DNA from: Panax quinquefolius
Lineage: Eukaryota > Streptophyta > Magnoliopsida > Apiales > Araliaceae
Assembly: GCA_020205615.1 (NCBI GenBank)
Contig: JAINUW010000118.1
Coordinates: 141,069-205,068, forward strand
Direction of reading: 5' to 3'
DNA: 64,000 nt
Translations under genes and position numbers: made by a program
Notes under the pieces: model-generated
What the model was told of the DNA's origin: nothing
Databases searched by the model: none
What the model saw: the letters and a program-made list of their open reading frames with translations, nothing else
Shown here: piece by piece, positions 26,690 through 39,212 of the stretch
Numbering within the stretch: the first letter of the stretch is position 1
Layout: the number at the start of each line of letters is the position of its first letter

Positions 26690-26960
26690 ATTACGCATGA
26701 CCTGGTTCCATTCTTTATTATTTTGTTGGAATAACACGTCTGTGCGGTTTATCGCATGCCTGGTGAATTCTGTTGTTATTCTATTTTTTATTATTACATT
26801 GGAATATCACATGCATGCGGATTATGCATGACTGGTTCCATTCTTTATTATTCTATTGGGAATAACTTTGTCATGCATGCGGTCTTCATCGCATGCATGG
26901 TGGATTCTTACATTATTCCATTCTTTATTATTACATTGGAATAACACATGTATGTGGATT
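26690..26960 (+). repeat. S1 leader array A, GTTCCATT...TTGGAATAAC hairpin units
   Basis: About five imperfect units of 55-65 bp containing GCATGCGGATTATGCATG-type sequence, then TTCCATTCTTTATTATT and ATTGGAATAAC. TTCCA and TGGAA form an inverted repeat within each unit. The array lies at the position where E3 has its TACTATTCACG array. Confidence 0.78.
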
Positions 26961-27789
26961 ACTGCATCGTAGTGAAAATCCATTTGCGTTTCATAATTTT
27001 TCGACCCTCAAAATTGCGGAAAAATTTGAAATGATAATTTGATGAGTTTTCTATATTATATCCAAAGATGGCGATTTTTGGATGTATAGATTAAGAGTTA
27101 TGGATTTTATGGAAAAATGACTATTTTAAAAGTAAACCCTTATAACTCCTTATGGTTATTTCCAAAATTGGTGAAATTTTTATTGGGAGTACATGTATTT
27201 AACAGGAGTATACCCTATAAATTTCAGAATTTTTGGACAAAAGTACAATTTATGATAAATGTCTAAATATTCGGCAGTTTTGGCCATATGAAAAATAGTA
27301 AATGAATTTTAAAAATTTTGAAAAAATATATGTTCAATATGGGACTATATTACATTAAATCCCGAGAAAAAGAAATATTTTGGGAATTTGGTTTGGTATT
27401 TTTCATGAAAATGAACTAGTCATGAGTAAATGAATTAAATATGTTATGTGAAATAACAAAATTAGAAAATAGGATTTTATGGCTTGGGAATCCTATATAG
27501 GGTATATGTAGATTTTTGATGAGGGATTTGATCATTGGTGATAAAATCTTATGAGTATGACATTTTTGAATGATTAAATGCATTATTTGATAAAGTGTAA
27601 ACAATTGAAATAAATTGTTTATAAGTTTAAAAAGTGATTAAAATATTGTTATAATATTAATAATTTAGATTATGAGTTTATTAAGTGATTGATAATATTT
27701 GGATAAATTTAAAGTCTTTAATATTTATCCTTGTTTTCGTTTGATTAATGCTTATATCATTGTCATCATCCTCGTGCTTATATTATGAT

Positions 27790-28015
27790 GAAAGTCATCT
27801 TTGGCTTACGTGCAAAGATGGACTGTTAATTATTGGTTTTACAGTTGAATATCTTTAGTTTACGTGCAAAGATGGACTGTTAATTATTAGTTTTACAGTT
27901 GAATATCTTTGGCTTACGTGCAAAGATGGATTGTTGATTATTGGTTTTACAATTGTATATCATTGGCTTACGTGCAAAGATGAACTATTGATTGATGAGT
28001 ATATTTGACTTATGT
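27790..28015 (+). repeat. S1 leader array B, 54-bp hairpin units
   Basis: Four near-identical units of about 54 bp with core ATCTTTGGCTTACGTG then CAAAGATGGAC, and spacer TGTTAATTATTGGTTTT. Degenerate further units with the same core continue to about 28420. Arms ATCTTTG and CAAAGAT pair around a GCTTACGTG loop. Confidence 0.88.
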
Positions 28016-28295
28016 TCATAGATGAACTGCTTATTGGTATGATTATGACCAGGGATCATTCGGTATAATCATGACCCGTAATGTTATAGATGATGTGGTA
28101 AAAGTCCTCATTGGCCTATAGTGCATTGATGGACAGTTATTGGTATGATTATAACCAGGGATTATTCGATATAATCATGATCATTGATGATTACATGAAT
28201 ATCCTTGGCCGTAGTGCAGGGATGATTCGTTGATGTAGAATTATTTATTAAGCTGAGTCTTAACGATAAAATATTGATAATAAACTTTTAATTCG

Positions 28296-28612
28296 TAGAA
28301 GATAGTAGATATCATGCTCTACTTGACTCTTCTATATACAGATGTATGTCTTTGGCTTGTAGTACAAAGATGAATTGTTGATGAATATCTTTAACCCGTA
28401 GTGCAAAGATAAATTTATTAGTATGATTATGAACAAGAATTGTGATTTGGTATAACCATGATTTTTGATGTTTTAGGTGAAGATAGGCGATGAAAATTAT
28501 CTTCGTCCTAGGTGCGAAGAGGAATTTGATTGATGTTATAGGGATAAAACATTATTGGTGGACTTTTAACATGGAGAAGATAATAGACCTGATGGTCTAT
28601 TTGACTCTTCTA
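28296..28612 (+). promoter_or_regulatory. Two leader stem-loops in S1
   Basis: The first (28296-28334) is TAGAAGATAGTAG, loop, CTACTTGACTCTTCTA. The second (28574-28612) is GAGAAGATAATAGACC, TGAT loop, GGTCTATTTGACTCTTC. The outer stem GAAGA/TCTTC is constant while the inner stem changes on both arms (GTAG/CTAC to ATAGACC/GGTCTAT), so pairing is kept. Confidence 0.65.
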
Positions 28613-29291
28613 ATAATGGATTGCTTTCGTTCCACTGCAACTATGGTTGAAAAGTTTTATCATCTACCATATGTTCTAAACCTCGATTTATTATCGATGA
28701 AGGCTATTGATAATTTAATTATCTTTAGTCATCATATTCTTTCTTTGGGCTATTTGTGCTCACCCTTTGCTTTATAATTCCTTTCGGGTAATAAGAGTGT
28801 AGAGTGTGGGTGGTTTGAGCAAAGATAATGAGGAAATAGTGTGATGGTCCGAGAGGCTGTCAAAGTTTCTCAATACATTATAAAAGCGACATACATACAT
28901 GCTGACGGATAATTGTATTGAGGACCTAAGATGTGTGTGTCGTATTTTATACGTCACTTAATAATTGATTTTGGCGAACAACAATAGGGTGATGAGAACT
29001 CGACTTTGAAAGCGTCAAAAGTGCACCTCATTAGAATGAATATGATAGTAATCTTCTCATTCTTCTTTGGGGTCTTAAAATATTTTCTATTGTATTTTAT
29101 ATGGCATTGTAACAATTTGAGTTTGGATACTGTCTACGAGAGAATATTGTATTAAAAAATCATAACTTATCTGTTGTTGTACTCTGCACGACAGTTCAAC
29201 AGTTGCATAAATGAAGTTTGTATTTGATTTTTATAGAGTGATATCTGGCGATTCAGAATGGGTCGTGTGGACCTATTTTGGGGGCGTCACA

Positions 29292-29383
29292 TGGACACCA
29301 ACACGCAATTTGCTTCATTTTGTCTTCTCTTGGGGGCGGTGTTCTTGTACCGATCCTAGCGATGCCAAAATGGGTTAGCTCAC
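29292..29383. other. Flank of S1, shared with 42238-42330
   Basis: It starts with the S1 target duplication TGGAC and ends CCAAAATGGGTTAGCTCAC. A diverged copy of the same sequence follows S1' at 42238. No gene is seen. Confidence 0.7.
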
Positions 29384-30037
29384 TGTGGGTCCCCTAACGA
29401 TCTTTGAATTGGCTCGTTCAAAAGCCTACGGTACACAAATTATATACTCTACATGGTCATGCAAGAATTTTATCTATTTGACTTCGTTTGCTAAAAATTA
29501 ACCTATTAGTCCATTTTAACGAAAACGATAAACGTTCGTGAACGTTCAAAGCTCGTTTCTTCGTTCTAAGTCGGAATTCGGTCATTTTTGAGTCCGCAAC
29601 TCTATAATGCCAAATATGACTTGTCTCCATTGAAAACCAATGTTTCCAAGCTCAATATCAAAATTTGACTTCAATTCCAAGAATTTCACAAATTCGACGA
29701 TTATAAATCAAACTTCGTAAATTTTGCCTTAACTTCATTTCTTATGATTTGTTCATCGTTTCAAATGGATTCAATCCATCATACTAACATCTTGACATAC
29801 ATACTTCATTAACTTATAAACATGATAAGTTATTACTTGTTCTTGTATGAGTTTATAACTTATAAAAGTATAAACTACTTATGACTTCCTTTCTCATAAC
29901 TTATTATAGATTAAGTCTTTTACCCACCATTCTTACTTCTTATTATCATACAATCTTATTAAAGTAAACATATGAGTAGTTCATCTAGATTCCTAATGAG
30001 TTTATAACTTATTTAGGTTTGAATTACTTATTCATAA

Positions 30038-32810
30038 TGTGGCGCCCCAAAATAGGTCCATTCCATCCAACCCATTACGAGTCACCAAATACATGTATGC
30101 GAAATAACTACAACTTTATTAATACATTTATCGTGCAAAATACGACAACATATATCTTTGTGAGTTTAAATATAATTATTGTCTTCTAGATAATATACAT
30201 ACCCAAATAAATCCTCATCACAATTATTTATACATTATTTTACAAAATTGTGAGGACTACTAAACAACTCTCTCTAGAACCTTCATTCCATACCCCAGCT
30301 AGTACTTCATTACATTCTCGCCCTCCCGAGAAGAAAAATGGAACAAAAAGGAAAAGGGTGAGCTCAACTAGCCCGATGAGGAATATTATGACTAAGATAA
30401 TATACAACAAATTATCGTTAGTCTCCAACGAGGGAAAAATCTAATAGAATACAATAGACAAGCGGTTTTAAATCAATCTTCGCAATGAAATAATAATTCA
30501 TTAGAAGAGTTAAGTAGAGAATACAAACTACTATCTTTATAAATGAATTTAAAATTTCATCGTCGATATTTTATCCTTGTAACATCAATCAATATATATA
30601 CGGAATCAAATATTCATCTTTGCACTACTGGGCCAAAGATATTCATTAGTTATTAGTCATGTTCATCTAAACACTGTTCATCTTTGCACTACGGCCAAAA
30701 AGATATTAATCGATTAGTCATGTTCATCTCAACACTGTTCATCTTTGCACTACTGGGCCAAAGATATTCATCAAGAAATTATTCATCTTTGCACTCTGGA
30801 CCAAAGATATTCGATAATATCATCATTTAGGGTGAGGATGATGAAAAATATTTTAAAGGAAAGCGAATCCGGTGAAACAAAAAAGAACAAGTATTATGGA
30901 TTCGTACTTTAAACAATCGAGTTTAAAATACTTCATAAATAATCATAGTGAAGTAAAATTCAAGAATGATCAAAACATGGATACAATCAAAGCTAGTATT
31001 CACAATAGATATTTTGGACAAAAAGAAGAAATTTCATTTTTTGGTGAATAGTGTCGTATACGTGAATAGTAACTCCAACACCAAAAGATAGAAATTTCAC
31101 AAAAAAAATATCTTCACGCTTCGTGAATAGTACTTGTGAATACTAACTCGTGAATAGTAACTCATGAATAGTAACTCCGACATGAAAAAGTTCCAAATTT
31201 GATAAAAATTTCCAACAAATATTTCGGCATAATGATATTGAAGAAATAATATCATTTTCGAATAAAATAACATCTCTTACCTCGAAAGATCGGTACTTAC
31301 TAAATGAAAACAGGATATAGGCTATGACTTGAACTTGCATAGTATAGTAACACTCAAAGTATACTCAAAATACTCACAAGAATACGCTCGATAATATAGA
31401 GAGAGAAAACTTGGTTTACGGTGTAATTTTCAATTCTAACCTAAGCACCTATTTATAGGAAATTGCTTAGAACACAAAAAGCAGAAAATTTAATATAATA
31501 TTATTATTATTTGTTAAAATTCTATCGCCCACTTTTGGAGATCTGATTTGAGCAATCAATAACACATGCTAGACCCACTTAACACACAAAAAACGTTTTT
31601 TTGAAAAAAAATAATTAAAACTTCAAAAAATTAATTATTTTGGAGCTTTGGAATTTCAATAATTCATAATAAATAGCTCTTTTGGCGGAAAATTCGAATC
31701 TCATAACTTTTTATAGGAAATTCAATTCTCTCTACACTTTGCGAGAAGAAAGTTTTCCAAATTCCAAACAAAAATTGGCCAAAATCTACAAGCAGGCGAT
31801 TTTACTAAATTTATAATCAAATTTGGTCAATAATTGTGTCACCAACACACAAAATATGTGTTAAACATTTAATGCCACAAAAATACTCTTCCTCCTCATA
31901 TACTCATATATCCCACATTCATTATAAAAATATCACACATTAATATATTATTAAAATAATATATTTAAATGAATTATTTTATCGGAAAAGATAAAATATT
32001 AATTTTCAACAATTGTCATTTTAAAAATTTTCTCCATCTATATCCACATAAAATCAATATTTTCTTCATCATATAAATTAATAATTAATTATTCACAAAT
32101 AATATTCTGAGAATCACGATCTTTGTGACGGTAGTTTCTCAGAAGAGGGGCTTTCGATAAGGATCTCTCCTTACTAGCGGCGCATGATTAGGTGACCAAA
32201 CCTCTCCTTAAGCAGAACTTTCTAGACATTGCCAATAATGTTATCCAATAATATTATTGGATAATATGAATTATTGCTCAGATAATGGAAAATCTTGTGT
32301 AATGACAATTTATTGAAACAACGATAATATAAAATATCAATGATACGACAATTATTGAATCGATAAAATAAAATACTAAATAGTAATTCTTTGTAACAAT
32401 TATTGAGTAGTGCCTTCTTACGTAAGAATCAATAATTGGTGCAATATCTAGTAATCTTCTTGTTCAACAACGCGTATTAGTGTGTTTTAACCACCGGGTA
32501 TTCCAACGATGATACTTGGTAACAACTCTGTGCCAATTATTTATAAACAACTTATATTTGTCGTTTTCTTCATCCAATCGCTTTTTCGTTATGGGGCCCA
32601 CAAAAAGGCTGGCCGTCGTAAATGCGAATATTCCAAACGGTACTGAATATTCCCACGACAATAATGAATATTTTATAACCACTTGCTTATTCAAAATATT
32701 TGCGTATTTTACCCATAACTTTCCACATTAAACAAATTAACCCTTACTATTTCAACATAATAAATAAAGGAAATTTCATTTATTTAAAAAAAAAATTGAG
32801 GGTCTTCTGA
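30038..32810 (-). repeat. E4 3' LTR (left)
   Basis: Contains, on the minus strand, a TATA box at 31450-31457, array A (31041-31175, GTGAATAGTAACTC units), array B (30610-30800, CATCTTTGCACTAC units) and the stem-loop at 30502-30540. Confidence 0.92.
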
Positions 32811-33340
32811 CCTCCCCTCTTATGAAATTTCGTCCTCGAAATTGGCGTATGTACTGGTGTTTGAAAAGGTAAAGATACCTCGCTTTCATTTTCATTTCCA
32901 ACTCCCGGTCATTTCTTGATAGCATGGTTTCGCCACAAAACTTTAACTTGTGGTATAACCTCGGTACATAGGACATGTTCTTTCTATCCAAGATCTTGTG
33001 GTACCTCCTCGTGACGTTAAGTCTTTGGCTATCTCGTCCGGTTTTAACTTTCAATAGCGTGGTTGAATTCGTCCACATATTTACGTAACATCGATCGTGA
33101 AAAGCGTTATGAACGCGTCATACTTGGCGGTAAAAGCGAGTCTATAGGCCACGTTCCTATTCGATCGAGAATTTCAAATGGATTAATAAATCGAAGGTTT
33201 GAGCTTTCCTCACCTCATCGATTCTCGCTTTTGAAATAACAACTTCTTGCACCTCCTTCTTCAAATTCATCAGCTTCGGTTTGTAGCTTGAACAGCTTTA
33301 ACTTTATCGATTAAAAGTCGATTATACTCGTATATCATCA
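32776..33340 (-). pseudogene. E4 pol tail: linker and integrase C-terminus
   Basis: Reading leftward, the RNase H/integrase linker (KKEVQEVVISKARIDE) jumps straight into the integrase C-terminal barrel (RFINPFEILDRIGNVAYRL, VHNAFH). The chromodomain-like tail follows (KILDRKNM, YHKLKFCGETML, FKHQYIRQFRGRNFI). The whole catalytic DDE core, about 700 bp in E3, is absent. The last part is open from 33078 to 32776 and, as in E3, crosses the polypurine tract. Confidence 0.82.
32811..32824 (-). other. E4 polypurine tract
   Basis: On the minus strand this is CATAAGAGGGGAGG, directly before the LTR, equivalent to CATAAGGAGGGGAGG in E3. Confidence 0.88.
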
Positions 33341-33399
33341 TGTGGGTACCTAGAGTTTTCATCTCCATCTCTACTATTTGTAAATTATCTGAAATGAGT

Positions 33400-33680
33400 C
33401 TTTGACAATATCTACTACTCATACTTGTATCGATCTTCTACTCAACACGTCGGCTACCACATTCGCTTTCCAAGATGGCATGGTCGAACATGTCTTTGAA
33501 ATGAGTCTCCTCTTGAGTTCTTGAAGCTCTTCCCACATTCTTTGCTCCATTGAATTTTGTATCTCTACGAGTCAATTTGCGTTAATGGAATAGCGATTGA
33601 AAATATCCTTCAACGAATCTCGATAATAGCCAACTAAGCCTAGAAAGCTACGTATTTAGATTATCGACTTAAAAGTTGTT
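33400..33680 (-). pseudogene. E4 RT/RNase H remnants
   Basis: Short phrases show that the end of RT and the ends of RNase H survive: YRDS and GYYR-like sequence near 33620, a TRRDTKF-type block near 33560, ELQELKRRLISK near 33510, and ANVVADVLSRR near 33450. The middle of RNase H is deleted. It is read on the minus strand and frameshifted. Confidence 0.7.
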
Positions 33681-33683
33681 CTC

Positions 33684-33822
33684 ATTGTGACTCATATCCC
33701 AACCTTGGATAGCACATTACAATGACACCTATTAGTTTACTATCGCCTTGCGAATATGGTGTCCCCTACGGAGAATGCGGCGGTGCATTCCACAAAGGAA
33801 GTCACCGGATAACGGTTCGGTA
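33684..33822. repeat. Family-F fragment in place of the E4 RT core
   Basis: It begins TGTGACTCATATCCCAACC and ends near GGAAGTCACCGGATAACGG. It aligns by eye with the E7 interior at 53751-53885 (TGTAACTCATGTCCCAACC to GGAAGTCACTAGTGAG) but with nothing in E3. It sits exactly where the RT palm is missing. Confidence 0.65.
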
Positions 33823-33829
33823 CCAAATT

Positions 33830-34450
33830 CTATAGTTGAATTTTAACTCGATGTTCAATAGGAGCCATTCGATATGAGATTTTAGAAATGAGTTTTGTCT
33901 TGGGTTCAAAGTCGATACAAAATTTAATATCATGCTTTGGGAGTAAGCTAAGAAATTCTTTGAAATCGTCGGGAAAAATCAATAACAACAGAATATTATT
34001 CAAATCGGCGTGTCTTTATTCAAATCCATAACATGGACTAAGAAAACTTGACATCCGTAATAAGCAAATGACTTCATGGCTTGATATGAAAATGTTTGAC
34101 TACAATGGTTTGATTGCTTGAATTGAATAACGAGGTTGCTTAGGAATATGAAAACTAACAACCTTACGAAAGTAATCAATTTCGGCGTGATGAGTAGTTA
34201 ACCTTAAAATCACATCAAAAGCAAATATCTCTATAGAAATAAGGTTAACGAAGGTAATGTGATAGTGCCAACTGAATCAAGCAAGATTTCTAAACAACGG
34301 ATGTAATGAAAGTTTCTCTAATGGAGTCTCCATAAATAGGTCAAAGTCTAATTTCTCGTAGTCGAGTTCAACCGTTGAGCATAAGCGAGAGAGATAAAGA
34401 ATGGGTAGAAGCAGAAGGTATCTAGTAAGGTATAAACTTGCAAGAATTTA
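33830..34450 (-). pseudogene. E4 protease and pre-RT linker
   Basis: Read leftward: the protease region (LDYEKLDFDLFMETPL, then FAFDVILRLTTHHAEIDYFRKVVSFHIPKQP, counterpart of the E3 DVILGIDWLTTHHAKIDC block), a linker, and the pre-RT phrase DFEPKTKLISKISYRMAPIEHR at about 33850-33905. The protease active-site triplet is not legible. Frameshifted throughout. Confidence 0.78.
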
Positions 34451-35683
34451 TAATTAACTAACCCGTGCTAACCGTTCGGGTTCCTCGCATTTTATTAGAA
34501 GTCGCGACAAAGCGCTCTTCGAGGAAGATTGACTTTGACTTTTTGGGATATCCTTTTGAGTCACCATTTCATTGAATTTGGGTTTTGATCTGCGCATACA
34601 ATCTCGGCGATATGTCCTTCTTTTCCATAATTATAGCATACCTTAAGCTGTTGTGGGCGGTTTAAGGTGACGATATATCCCTCTTTCCGCATTTGTAACA
34701 TCGGTGGTGGTCTTTCTCCTCCCTTGGAACGGATTACTCTTTGGCGGCGTCTTCACATGGTCGTTGTTGAATCTCCTCTTTTAAAATCTCCTCCCAGACT
34801 CGCTTCTTCTATTTTCATGGCCACGATTACCACGGAGTGGTTACCACCTTTGTCAAGTATCCTTCTTTCTCCATTTGGTTATCGTTATTACGATGGCTGC
34901 TATCTTGGTATAATCTGGTTATGGTCCCTCGGTTGAACGCACTTGTTATCTCGCTCTAACAATTTGAGCCCTATTGACAACATCTGAATAGAGAGAAAAT
35001 TTATGAGAAATGAGATCTTGGCGTATATCGGGTTTCAAACCTCTCGAAACATCCGCGTCATCGTTCCTCATTCTCCACCAAATGAGGTGCAAACACGGAT
35101 AACTCTGCGAACCGCCTCGTCTTTGGGACACCGTCGTGTTAATCTGCTCGATCTAATAAACTCCACTTCCTTCACATATGTGAATACTTTCGGGGAAGTA
35201 CTTGTCATTGAGCTATTTAGAAATGTCTCCATGACATCTTTGAGTGCAATTTGGATGGAGTGCGCTTCCACTGATTCCCACCGATGTCTGCTCGCCACGG
35301 AACATAAAAGTAGCGAATGGAACTTTTTGTTCCTCCGTGCATTCCAAGAGATCGAATATCTTGGTAATTTGTTTGACCCACGTCTCCGCCTTAATCGGAT
35401 CCGGCTTTCCCCAGAATTCTGGTGGTCTCAACTCTTTGAACTGCTTGCATTTGTGACCACCGTAAATTGCTATCATTTCCTCTGTATTTTGAACACGAGT
35501 CTCCTAAATGCGATTTTGCATGAATTGCAAAAAGCTTCTAAACATTCCTCGTTCATCATACGCTTTCGATTTGGTGTTGTTCACAAGAGGTACATTGCCG
35601 ACTGTTGCACGTTCTCCTCGTTGGTAAATACAGGCATCTCCACGGTCTCATTTACTCCTTTGTTAATAGTCTCAAATCGACAT
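34451..35683 (-). pseudogene. gag: E4 gag with zinc knuckles
   Basis: The start is placed at ATG 35683, matching the E3 gag start. The best-kept part is 35476-35213, with RPPEFWGKPDPIKAE, WVKQITKIFDLLE and EEQKVPFATFMF. It is followed by SRGLKPDIRQDLISH near 35030 and the degenerate knuckles CYKCGKRG and CYNYGKEGHI at 34700-34615, where one Cys has become Tyr. Several stops and frameshifts are present. Plus-strand open frames over this stretch are antisense shadows. Confidence 0.85.
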
Positions 35684-35856
35684 TCTCAAAAATCTTGTCA
35701 TAAAACAAGGGTTAATTAAGAAATCAATATATCACATAATATCCTATATCTTAACGACTAACAAATAAGCTTAGGTAGGACACACCTTAGCGAAGGATTT
35801 ACTCGTCTCTCCCTCCTAGTTCTATTCCACGATCTCATGGGAGATCATATCCCTAA

Positions 35857-35869
35857 GCTCTCGATACCA
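35857..35869 (-). other. E4 primer binding site
   Basis: The minus strand reads TGGTATCGAGAGC next to the 5' LTR: the initiator tRNA-Met site with one inserted base. Confidence 0.88.
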
Positions 35870-35870
35870 T

Positions 35871-38675
35871 TGTGGCGCCCCAAAATAGGTCGATTCCATC
35901 AACCCATTACGAGTGCCAAATACATGGTACAAAAATAACTACAACTTTATTAATACATTTATCGTGCAAAATACGACAACATATATCTTGTGAGTTTAAA
36001 TACAATTATTGTCTTCTAGACAATATATATACCCAAATAAATCCTCATCACAATTATTTATACATTATTTTACAAAATTGTGAGGACTACTAAACAACTC
36101 TCTCTAGAACCTTCATTCCATACCCAACTAGTACTCATTTACATTCTCGCCTCACGAGAAGAAAAATGGAACAAAAAGGAAAAGGGTGAGCTCAACTAGC
36201 CCGATGAGGAATATTATGACTAAGATAATATACAACAAATTATCGTTAGTCTCCAACATGGAAAAATCTAATAGAATACAATAGACATGACGGTTTTAAT
36301 CAATCTTGGCATGCGTGAAATAATAATTCATTAGAAGAGTTAAGTAGAGAATACAAACTACTATCTTCTATATATGAATTTAAAAGTTCATCGTCGATAT
36401 TTTATCCTTGTAACATCAATCGATATATATACGGAATCAAATATTCATCTTTGCACTCTGAGGCCAAAGATATTCATCGATTGGTCATATTCATCTAAAC
36501 ACTGTTCATCTTTGCACTACGGGCCGAAGATATTAATCGATTAGTCGTATTCATCTCAACACATTCATCTCTTTACTTTTCTGCCAAAGATATTCATCAA
36601 GAAATCATTCATCTTTGCACTTCTGGGCCAAAGATATTGATAATATCATCATTTAGGGTGAAGATGATGAAAAATATTTTAAAGGAAGCGAATCGGTGAA
36701 AAAAAAAACAAGTATTATGGATTAGTACTTTAAACAATCGAGTTTAAAAATACTTCATAAATAATCATAGTGAAGTAAAATTTGAGAATGATCAAAACAT
36801 GGATACAATCAAAGCTAGTATCCACAATAGATATTTTGGACAAAAAGAAGAAATTTAATTTTTAAATTGAATAGTGTCGTATTAAGTGAATAGTGTTGTA
36901 TCTTGAATAGTCTTAGTATATCGTGAATAGTAACTCAGGACACCAAAAGATAGAAATTTCACAAAAAAAATATCTTCACGCGTGAATAGTACTCGTGAAT
37001 ACTAACTCGTGAATAGTAACTTCGTGAATAGTAACTCATGAATAGTGACTCGACATGAAAAAGTTCCAAATTTGATAAAAATTTCCAACTAATATTTCGG
37101 CATAATAATATTGAAGAAATAATATCATTTTCGAATAAAATAACATCCCTTACCTCGAAAGATCGGTACTTCTAAATTTGAAACAGGATATAGGCTATGA
37201 CTTGAACTTGCATAGTATAGCAACACTCAAAGTATACTCAAAATACTCACAAGAATACGCTCGATAATATAGAGAGAAAAACTTGAGTTTACGGTGTAAT
37301 TTTCAATTCTAACCTAAGCACCTATTTATAGGAAATTGCTTAGAACACCAAAAGAAGAAAATTTAATATAATATTATTATTATTTGTTAAAATTCTATCG
37401 CCCACTTTTGGAGATCTGATTTCAGCAAACAATAAACACATGCTAGACCCACTTAACACACCAAAAACGTTTTTCTTGAAAAAAAAAATAATTAAAACTT
37501 CCAAAAATCAATTATTTGAGCTTTGGAACTTGATAATTCATAATAAATAGCTCTTTTGTCGGAAAATTGAATCTCGCAAGTTTTTATAGGAAATTCAATT
37601 CTCTACAACTTTGAGAAGAAAGTTTTTCCAAATTCCAAACAAAAATTGGTAAAGAAATCCACAAGCAGGCGATTTTACAATTTATAATCAAATTTTGATT
37701 CGATAATTGTGTCCACCAACACACAAAATATATGTTAAACATTTAATGCCACAAAAATACTCTTCCTCCTCATATACTCATATATCCCACATTCATTATA
37801 AAAAATATCATAGTTAATATATTATTAAAATAATATATTTAAATGAATTATTTTATCGAGGAAAAAGATAAAATATTAATTTTCAACAATTGTCATTTTA
37901 AAATTTTCTCCATCTATATCCACATAAAATCAATATTTTCTTCATCATATAAATTAATAATTAATTATTCACAAATAATATTACTGAGAATCACGATCTT
38001 GGCAACGGTAGTTCGAGGAAAGAGGGGCTTTCGATAAGGATCTCTCTTACTAGCGGCTTGATTAGGTGACCAAACCTCTCCTTAGAGCAGAACTTTCTAG
38101 ACATTGCCAATAATGTTATCAATAATATTATTAGGATAATATGAATTATTGCTAGATAATGGAAAATCTTGTGTAATGACAATTTATTGAAACAACGGTA
38201 ATATAAAATATCAATGCAACAATTATTGAATCAATAAAATAAAATCTTGAATAATAATTACTATAACAATTATTGAGTATTGCCTTCTTACGTAAGAATC
38301 AATAATTGGTGCAATACAAATGTCTTCTTGTTCAACAACGGCGTATTAGTGTGTTTTAACCTTTGGGTATTCCAATAGTATTACTTGGTAACAACTCGTT
38401 GTTATTTATAAACAACTTATATTTGTCGTTTTCTTCATCCAATCGCTTTTTCGTTATAGGGCGCTATTAAAGGCTCGTGTAGTCGTCGTATGAATATTCC
38501 CGACGAGCGATCACGAATATTCCACGACAATAATGAATATTTTATAACCACTTGCTTATTCAAAATATTTGCGTATTTTACCCATAACTTTCCACATTAA
38601 TCAAATCAACCATTACTATTTCAACATAATAAATAAAGGAAATTCCATTTATTTAAAAAAAATCAGGGTCTTACA
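35871..38675 (-). repeat. E4 5' LTR (right)
   Basis: Same content as the left copy: TATA box at 37323-37330, array A at 36871-37055, array B at 36445-36630, stem-loop at 36332-36371 (all minus strand). Confidence 0.92.
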
Positions 38676-39114
38676 CATAACATACACGGCTTAAGTCCAT
38701 TGATTAATCATTCTTATCATTCGTTAGCATACATATTCTACCACTACCACTTCTCTAACAATTTGAAGAGAAAGAGAATTATGGTTTAAGTTCTTACCTA
38801 TGAAGATCACTTGGTTAATCTTTAATCTCCTTCTTGCTTCTTGAATTCTCAAAGACTAACGTGTTTTAGCTTTTGTAGCTTTTTCTCTCTAACCAATAAG
38901 CTATAAGTTATTGGATGAAAATATAACAACTAACAAATGAACTAGCAAGCTTCCTATTTATAAGAAATTCTAATTGATGGCTTAATGGTCATTAAGCCAT
39001 TCCACCTCCTTACTAAACCTCCATACTATTCATTACTTAAACCCTAAGTTTACTTGTTCACCAAATAAGTTACTTGGCCATCACAACACTTAGCCATTAA
39101 GTAAACTTGGTTAC

Positions 39115-39212
39115 CACACATAAGCACTTTACTTGCTCATCACACATAAGCACTTTACTTGCTTATCACACATAAGCACTTTACTTGCTTATCACACATA
39201 AGCACTTTACTT
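39115..39212. repeat. 26-bp tandem repeat in LTR X
   Basis: Just under four copies of CACACATAAGCACTTTACTT plus GCTTAT (26 bp), nearly identical. No coding role is seen. Confidence 0.9.

Larger units (their letters stand above)
25357..29291 (+). mobile_element. S1: solo LTR of a long-LTR gypsy family
   Basis: The sequence starts GATAAGACCCCG (expected TGTAAGACCCC) and ends GGGGGCGTCACA. It is flanked by the 5-bp duplication TGGAC at 25352-25356 and 29292-29296. No PBS, polypurine tract or coding sequence is attached, so it is a solo LTR left by LTR-LTR recombination. At 3935 bp it is long. It has a TATA box at 26479, array A of 57-bp-class units (26690-26960), array B (27790 to about 28420) and two stem-loops. 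It is related to the E3 LTR at both ends and in layout but is a different family. Confidence 0.88.
30038..38675 (-). mobile_element. E4: E3-family gypsy element, internally deleted
   Basis: LTRs 30038-32810 (2773 bp) and 35871-38675 (2805 bp) start TGTGGCGCCCCAAAATAGG in plus coordinates and end GGTCTTACA (mutated to GGTCTTCTGA in the left copy). Perfect 5-bp duplications CATAA flank it (30033-30037, 38676-38680). The PBS is at 35857 and the polypurine tract at 32811. Gag closely resembles that of E3 (PDPI.AETWVKQITKIFD). The interior is only 3.06 kb: most of RT and nearly all integrase are gone, so it could move only with help from relatives. Confidence 0.93.

Noticed and set aside
35003..35719. 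238-codon plus-strand open frame
   Set aside because: It lies antisense to the E4 gag, whose minus-strand reading has clear Gag motifs; the plus-strand product has no recognisable domain.
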